A DNA stretch of 64,000 nucleotides from Actinopolyspora lacussalsi. GTDB lineage: Bacteria > Actinomycetota > Actinomycetes > Mycobacteriales > Pseudonocardiaceae. This document shows positions 34,209-41,238 of this stretch, piece after piece. Within the stretch, counting starts at the first letter, position 1; the number at the start of each line of letters is the position of its first letter. Where the stretch lies: contig JAURUC010000001.1 in the NCBI GenBank assembly GCA_030803735.1, forward strand, positions 4,526,001 through 4,590,000, given 5' to 3'. The notes beneath the pieces are model-generated. The model made no database searches, was not told the DNA's origin, and was given only the letters and a program-made list of their open reading frames with translations. The translations under genes and the position numbers were made by a program.

Positions 34209-34271
34209 CAATTTCCCACGAAATCGCCGCGCACCTCCCCACGCAGCGGCGACGATTTCCCACGAAATGTA
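34209..34271 (-). repeat. P elements, copies 13 and 14 (variant loop)
   Basis: CAATTTC-CCAC-GAAATCG at 34209-34226 and CGATTTC-CCAC-GAAATGT at 34254-34271 share the altered loop CCAC and are 45 bases apart. The 34084-34495 spacer holds these and the CRISPR 2 leader, and no gene. Confidence 0.7.
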
Positions 34272-34495
34272 CGCACCGCCACCACCAAAAACCCCGCCCG
34301 GCCGGGCCTCCCTCCCCGCCCCCACCCGGCCGGGCGGGGACCCCCATATGGCAATCCACAATGGTGGGAACCGCTACCTGAATCATCGACAATCCAGCCT
34401 CCGGAGCGGTCCGCCCGGAGCTGTGGTGTCCGAAGAGGAGTAACCACGTGGTTCTCACAACGCCGTCACGCCGCTAGAATCCCAGCGCAGTGAGT

Positions 34496-34585
34496 ACAGG
34501 CCCCGCGCACGCGGGGATAGACCACGTCGTTGCCGAGTAGAGCTGTGGACTGACGAGTAGGCCCCGCGTACGCGGGGAGGAACTG
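34496..34585 (+). CRISPR. Minimal type I-E-like CRISPR array 2 (two repeats, one spacer)
   Basis: Repeats start at 34496 and 34557, again 61 bases apart, with the palindrome GGCCCCGCGCACGCGGGGAT. The second copy has one change and diverges after CGGGGA. The spacer is at 34525-34556 and differs from that of array 1. The leader (about 34447-34495) ends CCCAGCGCAGTGAGT, as in array 1, and begins with the same ACGTGGTTCTCA-type sequence. Confidence 0.72.
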
Positions 34586-34760
34586 CGGACTCACGCGGCT
34601 ATCGGCGGGCGGGTAGTGCTCATCCCCTAGAACAGCGAGTGCTACCCGGCGATGCCTCGGGTTACAGTGCGCTGCGCGTACCTAGGGCACCCAGCGCGGT
34701 ACCGCCGATCAGCTGCCTGTCACCTCACCCGGCAAGCCGTCCCGGAAACCACCCAGCCCC

Positions 34761-35543
34761 TCAACCGTCCAGCGCCCGCAGCGCGGCTCGGTGCAGCGCG
34801 CCGTTGGAGCTCAGCGCGTTGCCGCCGTCGAAGCGCGGCTCGCCGGACAGGTCGGTGAAGCCGCCCCCGGCCTCCTCGACGATCACCTGCGCCGCCGCGA
34901 GGTCCCAGGGATTGCCCAGCGGCTCGGCGGCCAGATCTATCACGCCCTCGGCCACCAGGCAGTGGTGCCAGAAGTCCCCGAAAGCCCGGCTCTCCCAGCA
35001 GCTGTCCACCAGCCGCAGGTAGTCCGCGCGCCGCTCCAGCTCGCTCCAACTGCCCAGATTCGTGGTGGAGACGTAGGCATCGCCCAGCTCGGTCACCTCG
35101 GAGACCGAGATCCGCTCCGCGTCACCCTCGGCACCGACCCGCCGATAAGCACCCTCACCGGCGGCGGCCCACCAGCGCCGCCCCAGCGCCGGAGCGCTGA
35201 TCACACCGATCACCGGCGCCCCGTTCTCGACCAGCGCCAGCAGCGTCGCCCACGCGGGCACCCCGCGCAGGAAGTTCTTGGTCCCGTCGATCGGGTCGAT
35301 GATCCAGCTGCGCCCGGTCGTCGCGCTGCCGCCGCGCTCCTCACCCACCACCACGTCGTCCGGGCGGTGCTCGGCCAGCTCCGCGCGCACCGCGTCCTCC
35401 ACGGCCACGTCCGCGTCGGTCACCGGAGTCCGGTCGGGCTTGCTCGTCGTCCGCAGATCGGCCGCCTGGAACCGGGCGGTGGTGATCTCGTCGGCACGGT
35501 CGGCCAGGCGCCGCGCCAGCTCGTGATCGGTAACTGCGCTCAC
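34761..35543 (-). CDS. hisN: Histidinol-phosphatase (inositol-monophosphatase family)
   Basis: A 260-residue phosphatase. Metal-binding motifs: GEERGG (about 66-71), WIIDPIDGTKNFLRGVPAWA (about 80-99) and the late GNPWDLAAAQVIVEEAGG. GTKNFLRGVPAWATLLAL and the absence of inositol-specific features suit the HisN form, which makes histidinol from histidinol phosphate in histidine synthesis. A related inositol monophosphatase role cannot be excluded. It stands alone. An array of 16-base repeats lies just before its start. Confidence 0.85.
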   Translation of the reverse strand: MSAVTDHELARRLADRADEITTARFQAADLRTTSKPDRTPVTDADVAVEDAVRAELAEHRPDDVVVGEERGGSATTGRSWIIDPIDGTKNFLRGVPAWATLLALVENGAPVIGVISAPALGRRWWAAAGEGAYRRVGAEGDAERISVSEVTELGDAYVSTTNLGSWSELERRADYLRLVDSCWESRAFGDFWHHCLVAEGVIDLAAEPLGNPWDLAAAQVIVEEAGGGFTDLSGEPRFDGGNALSSNGALHRAALRALDG

Positions 35544-35635
35544 GCCCGCAGCCTATAGACCACCGCCGCCGCGACCTCCCGGTGGTGCCACCGGGTGCCC
35601 GGCGGTCGCCGGACTCTCGCAGCCCCCGCGCCCCA

Positions 35636-35694
35636 ACCGGGCACCCGAGTAACCGGGCACCCGAGTAACCGGGCACCCGAGTAACCGGGCACCC
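35636..35694 (+). repeat. 16-bp tandem repeat before hisN
   Basis: ACCGGGCACCCGAGTA is repeated three times exactly (35636, 35652, 35668), with a partial fourth unit. Each unit has a GGGCACCC-type inverted core. It lies in the upstream region shared by hisN (minus) and the response regulator (plus). Confidence 0.85.
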
Positions 35695-35704
35695 GTCCGG
35701 GCGT

Positions 35705-35776
35705 CGATCTCTCACGAAATCGCCGCGTCAGTGCGGCGGTGCGGTCCCAGAGCTCCGTCAATTTCTCGCGAAATCG
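35705..35776 (-). repeat. P elements, copies 15 and 16
   Basis: CGATCTC-TCAC-GAAATCG at 35705-35722 and CAATTTC-TCGC-GAAATCG at 35759-35776, 54 bases apart. These are the only copies lying in front of two divergent genes rather than at a 3' end. Together with the tandem repeat they fill 35544-35864. Confidence 0.75.
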
Positions 35777-35864
35777 CCGCGCCCGTGAGGGGAACACCCC
35801 GCGCTCGGTGCTCGCGCGGCGACACACCGGCTCGGGGGCTCCGAGTGCAACTAGGCTGGGACCC

Positions 35865-36539
35865 GTGAGCGTAGTGCTGCTGGCCGAGGATGACCCAGCC
35901 ATCGCGATGCCACTGTCCAGGGCGCTGCAGCGGGAAGGCTACTCGGTGCGGGTGCTGGAGGACGGCAACGCGACGTTGCGTGAGACCTGCGCGGGAGGTG
36001 TCGACCTGCTGGTACTCGATCTCGGGCTTCCCGGGATGGACGGGCTCGAGGTGTGTCGCAGGCTCCGCGCCCGCGGCAGGGGGACACCGGTGCTCATGCT
36101 CACCGCGCGCACCGACGAGGTGGACTTCGTCGTGGGGCTGGACGCGGGCGCCGACGACTACGTGGCCAAGCCGTTCCGACTCGCCGAGCTGATGGCGCGC
36201 ATCCGTGCGCTGCTGCGGCGCAACTCGCCCGAGACACTGGAGGCCGGTGGCGTCCGGCTGGAACTCACCGCCCGGCGGGTGCTGGTCGACGACGAGGAGG
36301 TCCAGCTGGCCAACAAGGAGTTCGAGCTGTTACGCGTGCTCATGTGGCACGCGGGGGAAGTGGTCACGCGGGAGGAGATCCTGGAGCAGGTCTGGCCCGA
36401 ACCCAGCCGCAAGGGCAGCAAGACGCTGGACATGCACATCTCCTGGCTGCGCCGCAAGCTCGGTGACGGCCACTATCGGGCCGCCGAGCAGCGGATCGCC
36501 ACCGTGCGCGGCGTCGGTTTCCGGTTCAACACCGACTGA
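35865..36539 (+). CDS. OmpR-family response regulator
   Basis: A 224-residue two-component regulator. The receiver domain (1-115) has the acidic pocket AEDD, phosphorylated Asp52 in LDLGLPG, Thr80 in MLTAR and Lys102 in YVAKPF. The winged-helix DNA-binding domain (130-224) shows NKEFELLRVLM, KTLDMHISWLRRKLG and IATVRGVGFRF. GTG 35865 is used, and a longer upstream frame crosses a P element. The histidine kinase gene follows on the same strand after 113 bases, and a peptide-type exporter follows that. Confidence 0.93.
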   Translation: MSVVLLAEDDPAIAMPLSRALQREGYSVRVLEDGNATLRETCAGGVDLLVLDLGLPGMDGLEVCRRLRARGRGTPVLMLTARTDEVDFVVGLDAGADDYVAKPFRLAELMARIRALLRRNSPETLEAGGVRLELTARRVLVDDEEVQLANKEFELLRVLMWHAGEVVTREEILEQVWPEPSRKGSKTLDMHISWLRRKLGDGHYRAAEQRIATVRGVGFRFNTD

Positions 36540-36652
36540 TCCCGCGAACAATCGGGGAACCGGCGACCGGACCTCCCGCGCCGCCAACCCCGTGACCTCG
36601 GTTGGTTCCGGCGTGGAATCACCCCGACAACCCGATCGGAAAAGCCCAACCA

Positions 36653-37921
36653 ATGCGCAAACGACTGCTGCAGGCGACCCTGCTGGCCGTCGCGCTCACC
36701 GCGTTCGTGCTCGGTATCCCGCTCGTGGTCAGCGCGCTGAAGCTGGTCGAGGACATCACGCGCGGGGACCTGTCCGGCAGGGCACAGCAGATCGCGACCC
36801 GGCTCGACGAGCAGGTCGCCGCCGGTGAACCGATCGAACTGTCCAACGTCCGGCTGGTGGTGCCCGACGACGCCAGGCTGACCGTCCGGATCAGCGACCG
36901 CACCTACACCTACGGCACGGACCCCGGCGAGGACCCGCTGGTCGAGACGGTGTCGATGGTGCAGAGCGGCACCGTGCGGCTGGCGGTGCCCAGCTCCCCG
37001 GTGCGCACCCAACAGCTCCAGGTCGCGGGCGGGATCTCGCTGCTGGCGGTGCTGTCGGCGGCCACCGGTGGATTCGTCGCCATCGTCACCGCGCGCAGGC
37101 TCGCCGACCCGCTGCGCCACGTGGCCGACCGAGCCAACCGGCTCGGCGCGGGGGACTTCCGGCCCGACCCCAAGCGGCACGGCGTGCCCGAGCTCGATCG
37201 GGTCGCCGACGCGCTCGACGCGTCCGGAGCCGCGCTCTCGCAGCTCATGCAGCGGGAACGCGAGCTGGTCGGCGACGTCTCCCACCAGCTGCGCAGCAGG
37301 CTCACCGCGTTGCAGCTGCGGCTGGAGGCGCTGGCCGAGACCGAGGACGAGGAGACCGCCGAGGAGGCGGGCGCCGCGCTGGAGCAGGCCGAACGGCTGT
37401 CCGGGGTGCTGGACGACCTGCTGGCCGCCGCCACCGCCGCCAGGGCGCGCGACGCCGAACCGCTCGACGTCTCCGCCGAGCTCTCCGGGGTCGCCGAGGA
37501 GTGGCGCGAGCAGTTCCGCGCCCAGGGGCGCACCCTGCGGCTGCGGATCGAGAAGGAATTGCTGGCCAGGGCCACGCCCGCGCGGTTACGCGAGGCGCTC
37601 GGTGTGCTGCTGGACAACGCGCTGCGGCACGGGGAGGGGACCGTCACGCTGTCCGCCAAGTACGGCAGCGGCACCGTGCTGGTGCAGGTGGCCGACAGCG
37701 GCGGCGGGGTTCCCGAGGAACTGGTGCCGCACGTGTTCACCCGTGGTTTCTCCGGCGGCGGTTCCACCGGCGTGGGGTTGGCGCTGGCCCGAGCCCTCAT
37801 CGAGGCCGACAGCGGTCGGCTGGAGCTGAGCCGTCCGGCCACCTTCGAGATCTACCTGCCGGTGGCCAGGGCCGACGACGTGCTCGGGGTCCCGTGGCAG
37901 ACCGACTCCACCCCGCGCTGA
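36653..37921 (+). CDS. Sensor histidine kinase (HAMP-HisKA-HATPase)
   Basis: A 422-residue kinase. There are two membrane helices (about 8-28 and 124-146), with an extracytoplasmic loop of some 95 residues between them, then a HAMP-like segment (ADPLRHVADRANRLGAGDF) and the phosphorylated His211 in GDVSHQLRSRL. The ATP domain has LLDNALRHGEG (N box), DSGGGVPEELV (G1), FTRGFSGGGSTGVGLALA (F/G2). It should phosphorylate the upstream response regulator. The ligand is unknown. The nearby ABC exporter makes an envelope-stress or antimicrobial-peptide signal plausible, but that is inference. Confidence 0.92.
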   Translation: MRKRLLQATLLAVALTAFVLGIPLVVSALKLVEDITRGDLSGRAQQIATRLDEQVAAGEPIELSNVRLVVPDDARLTVRISDRTYTYGTDPGEDPLVETVSMVQSGTVRLAVPSSPVRTQQLQVAGGISLLAVLSAATGGFVAIVTARRLADPLRHVADRANRLGAGDFRPDPKRHGVPELDRVADALDASGAALSQLMQRERELVGDVSHQLRSRLTALQLRLEALAETEDEETAEEAGAALEQAERLSGVLDDLLAAATAARARDAEPLDVSAELSGVAEEWREQFRAQGRTLRLRIEKELLARATPARLREALGVLLDNALRHGEGTVTLSAKYGSGTVLVQVADSGGGVPEELVPHVFTRGFSGGGSTGVGLALARALIEADSGRLELSRPATFEIYLPVARADDVLGVPWQTDSTPR

Positions 37922-38185
37922 TCCCGGTGAACCGGATTGATTCCGGTGGGCCGGGTTGATCCCAGTGGCCGGGTTGCTCCGGGCGGACTCGTCCAGCACG
38001 GCGAACCGCGTTGCCCTCGGTGGTTCCCGCCCCCGGGACGTTCCTTCGACCTCCCGCTGAGCCGGTCCGGAACGGTGTGATCATCGTCATCGCTTCGCCG
38101 TTTCGGCCTCGTCCGCGAGCCACGGTTGCTACCTTCGCGATGATCTTTCTCGCGGAGGTGCCCCGGTGGCGATGCGGAACCGCGC

Positions 38186-39187
38186 ATGTGGGTGAAGCTG
38201 GTTGTCAGCGGTCTGCTGCTGGGGGTGCTGAGCGCGTTCGCCGCGTGGGCGGTGCACTGGTCGTTCGAGGATCACCAGGAGACCACCTACGAGCTGCCGG
38301 GCGCGGTGACCGAGCTGTCGCTCGGTCGCGGGCCGCAGGAGGTCGACCCGGCGGCCCGGACCGAGGCGACGGTAGAGCTGCGCGAATACCTCGCCGAGCA
38401 CTCGCTGGCGCTGGTCATCGCTCCCGATACCGACGGCCCGCCCCGGTTGGTGGTGGCCGACCCCGTGGGCGTGCTGCCCTGGTACATCCCGCCGAATCCC
38501 ACGGGGAAGCACGAGTCGGGCCGGGCGCGGCTGGGCTACGTGTTCGAGGGCACCTACTCGCGACGGCAGTGGCTGCGGGGGAGCACCCCCGCGCTGGTGC
38601 CCGCGGAAGTCGAGATCGTCGGCACGATGTCCGCCCCTGAGGGCGCCGCTGACCCGCAGTACGTGCGTCCGCTCGCCGAGTCCCCGCTGCCGCCCGGCCA
38701 GTACCTCGTCAACACCGACGACCCCGGCGAGCTCGCCGAGATCCGGGACATCGCGTATCGCGCCGGGCTCGCGGACTTCTCGACGGACCGCGTGCCGCTG
38801 TGGGAACACCTCCGCGATGACCCGTTGGTGGGAACCACCGGCACGCTGCTGGGCGCCGGGTGTCTGGCGGCGGTGCTGTTCTGGACGTTGGGGCTGCGCG
38901 ACCGGGCCGGTGAGTTCGCGATCCGTGCTCGTCACGGCGCCACCCGTGCCCGGCTGGTGCGGCAGGTGTGGCCGCAGGGCCTGCCGTTCCAACTGCTGGG
39001 GATCGTGCTCGGGGTGGCGATCACGGGAGCGCTGGTGTCGCTGGTCGGTCTCCGGCCACCGGATCGGGTCGACTGGTTGGTCATGGCCGCCGCGGTGACG
39101 GGCGGGCTGCTGTTGGTGGCCCCGACGTGGCTGCTGGCCACCGTGCTCGGAACCCGAGTGCGAAGCGAGGTGGGGCGTGCTGAGTGA
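38186..39187 (+). CDS. ABC exporter membrane subunit 1 (FtsX-like, bacteriocin type)
   Basis: A 333-residue membrane protein: one N-terminal helix (VKLVVSGLLLGVLSAFAAWA), an extracytoplasmic domain of about 210 residues, and three C-terminal helices (TGTLLGAGCLAAVLFWTLGL; LPFQLLGIVLGVAITGALVS; VMAAAVTGGLLLVAPTWLL). FAIRARHGATRARLVRQ between helices matches FtsX-like permeases. It overlaps the next gene by 11 bases. The three-gene set resembles exporters of the lactococcin 972 type. Confidence 0.72.
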   Translation: MWVKLVVSGLLLGVLSAFAAWAVHWSFEDHQETTYELPGAVTELSLGRGPQEVDPAARTEATVELREYLAEHSLALVIAPDTDGPPRLVVADPVGVLPWYIPPNPTGKHESGRARLGYVFEGTYSRRQWLRGSTPALVPAEVEIVGTMSAPEGAADPQYVRPLAESPLPPGQYLVNTDDPGELAEIRDIAYRAGLADFSTDRVPLWEHLRDDPLVGTTGTLLGAGCLAAVLFWTLGLRDRAGEFAIRARHGATRARLVRQVWPQGLPFQLLGIVLGVAITGALVSLVGLRPPDRVDWLVMAAAVTGGLLLVAPTWLLATVLGTRVRSEVGRAE

Positions 39188-40256
39188 ACTCCGGGGCGGT
39201 GTCCGGATGGCGCTGCGGCGCCGGCCCACCATGCTGTCGCTGGCCGCCATGATCGGCCTGGCCTGCGTGGTGCTGGTCGTGCTGCTCGTCGACGTGCTCG
39301 TCCAGTTCAAGGCGCTGCGCGGCGGCCACGAGCTGCGCGAGCGCGGCGCGGTGGTCTTCAAGCCGTACTACGGCTCCTCCGGGGTAGCCTCGGTGCCCGA
39401 TCGGACCGTCGCCGATCTCGTCGAGATGATCCGCGCGGAGCGCGCCTACACCGCCGTCATCAACAACGCGCGGCCGAACAGCCCGGACTTCGCGGGTGGT
39501 GTGCCGACGGTGCTGTTCATCGGTTCGGAGCTGGCGGAGACCGTGCCCGACCTGGAGCTCTGTGAGCCCGCTCCCTGCGCCATGCGCGGCGCCGAGGTGG
39601 CCCGACCGGCCGAGCCGGTCGGGATCGCGGGCCACAACTTCACCGACTTCGAGCGGCTGCCCCGCTCCGCCACCCACTTCGAGACCTATCTCGGCGCGGT
39701 GTCGCTGGACGAGCGGGTGGTGCTGAACCTGCCGCCGGAGAGCCTGCCCCGGCTCAACCGGTACGAGCGCGAGGAGGCGATGTCGCGAGCGGTGCTGCTG
39801 GAGGTGAGTGACTCCGAACTCGACAGCTACCTCGCGGGCAACGCGGCGGGCGAGCTCTACCTCGTGCCGCACCGCGTCGCGGTCGACCAGCCGAAGCGGC
39901 TCTCCGGGATCATGGTCGCCGCCACGATGTACGTCGCCGGAATGGCGGCCTTCCTCGCGCTGGTGCTGCTCGCGTTCGCCGTCACCGCGCGGCGGACGCT
40001 GTATCGGGAGCGGGCGGTCTTCGCGATCCGGCGCACCCACGGCGCGAGCAGTGGGCACCTCGCTATCCGGCTGGCCGGGTTCGTCGGCGTCGTGGTCCTC
40101 GTCCCGCCGCTGCCGCCGCTGGCCGGGCTCCTGCTGTTCGGCGGTCCGTTCGCCTCGGCGGCGGGGTGGATGGCGGTGCTGGTCGTGGTGATCTTCCTGG
40201 GGCTGTGGGGCTGGACCGTGAAACAGCAGCGCGGACACGAGCTGAAAGGCCGGTGA
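39177..40256 (+). CDS. ABC exporter membrane subunit 2 (bacteriocin-associated integral membrane protein)
   Basis: A 359-residue protein with an N-terminal helix (SLAAMIGLACVVLVVLLVDV), a large outer domain and three C-terminal helices around the loop FAIRRTHGASSGHLAIRLAG, the FtsX-like coupling region. GTG 39177 overlaps the gene before. The ATPase gene starts six bases after its stop. It belongs to the lactococcin 972-like immunity or export permeases. No precursor peptide gene is seen. Confidence 0.75.
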   Translation: MLSELRGGVRMALRRRPTMLSLAAMIGLACVVLVVLLVDVLVQFKALRGGHELRERGAVVFKPYYGSSGVASVPDRTVADLVEMIRAERAYTAVINNARPNSPDFAGGVPTVLFIGSELAETVPDLELCEPAPCAMRGAEVARPAEPVGIAGHNFTDFERLPRSATHFETYLGAVSLDERVVLNLPPESLPRLNRYEREEAMSRAVLLEVSDSELDSYLAGNAAGELYLVPHRVAVDQPKRLSGIMVAATMYVAGMAAFLALVLLAFAVTARRTLYRERAVFAIRRTHGASSGHLAIRLAGFVGVVVLVPPLPPLAGLLLFGGPFASAAGWMAVLVVVIFLGLWGWTVKQQRGHELKGR

Positions 40257-40262
40257 ACCATC

Positions 40263-40979
40263 ATGGCCCTGCTGCGGGCATCCGGACTGTCCAAGACCTA
40301 CGGGCAGGGGAGGCTGCGTGTCGAGGCGCTGCACGAGGTGTCGCTCTCGGTCGGGGCGGGCGAGGCTGTGGCCCTGATGGGACCTTCTGGCTGCGGCAAG
40401 TCCACCCTGTTGAACCTGCTCGGGCTCACCCTGCCGGCCACCAGCGGCGAACTCGTCGTGCGCGGCGAGCCCGCACCCACTCGGGAGCGGGATCGGGCGC
40501 GGCTGCGCAACGAGTTCTTCGGTTACCTCCACCAGGAGTTCGCCATCGTCGAGTCCGACACCGTCGCGGCCAACGTCACGATCCCGCTGGAGTACGCCCG
40601 TCCGCGCGTCGGCAGGCGGCAGCGGCTCGAACGCGCCCGCCGGGCCGTGGACAGCGTCGGCCTGGGCTGGGCACTGCGCCGCAGGGCCGCCGAGCTCTCC
40701 GGCGGCGAGCGGCAGCGGGTCGCCATCGCGCGGGCACTGGTCAACGAGCCTCATCTGGTGATCGCCGACGAACCCACCGCCGCCCTCGACCTCGCCACGG
40801 CCCGGGAGATCGTGACGCTGCTGCTGTCGATGCGGCAGCGGGGCTCCTCGGTCCTGGTGGCCACGCACGACCGCCGCGTGGCGGAGCGGTGCGACCGCGT
40901 CGTCGCGATGTCGGACGGCGGATTGGCGGCCGAGCGGGCCAATCCGCACGCCGATCCCGGAGACCACGGCAGCACGTAG
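40263..40979 (+). CDS. ABC transporter ATP-binding protein (lactococcin 972-type)
   Basis: A 238-residue ATPase. Walker A is GPSGCGKST, the Q-loop segment reads GYLHQEFAIVESDTVAANV, the signature is LSGGERQRVAIARAL and Walker B is LVIADEPTAALD, followed by the H-loop ATHDRRVAERC. The Q-loop region FAIVESDTVAANV-x-IPLEY is like the putative bacteriocin export ATPases. It pairs with the two permeases upstream and powers export or peptide removal. Regulation by the two-component system upstream is suggested by position only. Confidence 0.88.
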   Translation: MALLRASGLSKTYGQGRLRVEALHEVSLSVGAGEAVALMGPSGCGKSTLLNLLGLTLPATSGELVVRGEPAPTRERDRARLRNEFFGYLHQEFAIVESDTVAANVTIPLEYARPRVGRRQRLERARRAVDSVGLGWALRRRAAELSGGERQRVAIARALVNEPHLVIADEPTAALDLATAREIVTLLLSMRQRGSSVLVATHDRRVAERCDRVVAMSDGGLAAERANPHADPGDHGST

Positions 40980-41164
40980 TGCGATTCGACCGGGAACCCC
41001 TGCCCGCCGGGTGAGAACTCGCTTCGGAGACGGCTCGCCGGTGCTCGACCACCGGCTACTCGTCCCCGGTGTCGCCGCGCGCCGAGAACCCCCACTCGAC
41101 GGCGATCCGGGTGTAATCACGCTGTCACATGCTGTTGACCTTCCGTGTGAGGGCGGTTACTTTT

Positions 41165-41194
41165 TCGGAATATCGGACTTAGTTCGGTATATCA
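41165..41194 (+). promoter_or_regulatory. Direct repeat upstream of the GH51 gene
   Basis: TTCGGAATATC and TTCGGTATATC are direct repeats 19 bases apart in an AT-rich patch about 50 bases before the start codon. They look like a promoter or regulator site for the arabinanase genes. Confidence 0.4.
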
Positions 41195-41238
41195 GACAAC
41201 GAGGATCTCGGTCATCCGAAAACGGACTTGGAGCCCGC

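Noticed and set aside
28372..34585. Full CBASS or CRISPR-Cas locus around the SAVED-like gene and the arrays
   Set aside because: No CD-NTase, HORMA, TRIP13, Cas3, Cascade, Cas1 or Cas2 gene could be found in this window. Only the separate parts are reported.
37922..38185. Possible lactococcin 972-type precursor before the ABC exporter
   Set aside because: Only very short frames are present, with no signal peptide or conserved peptide pattern.
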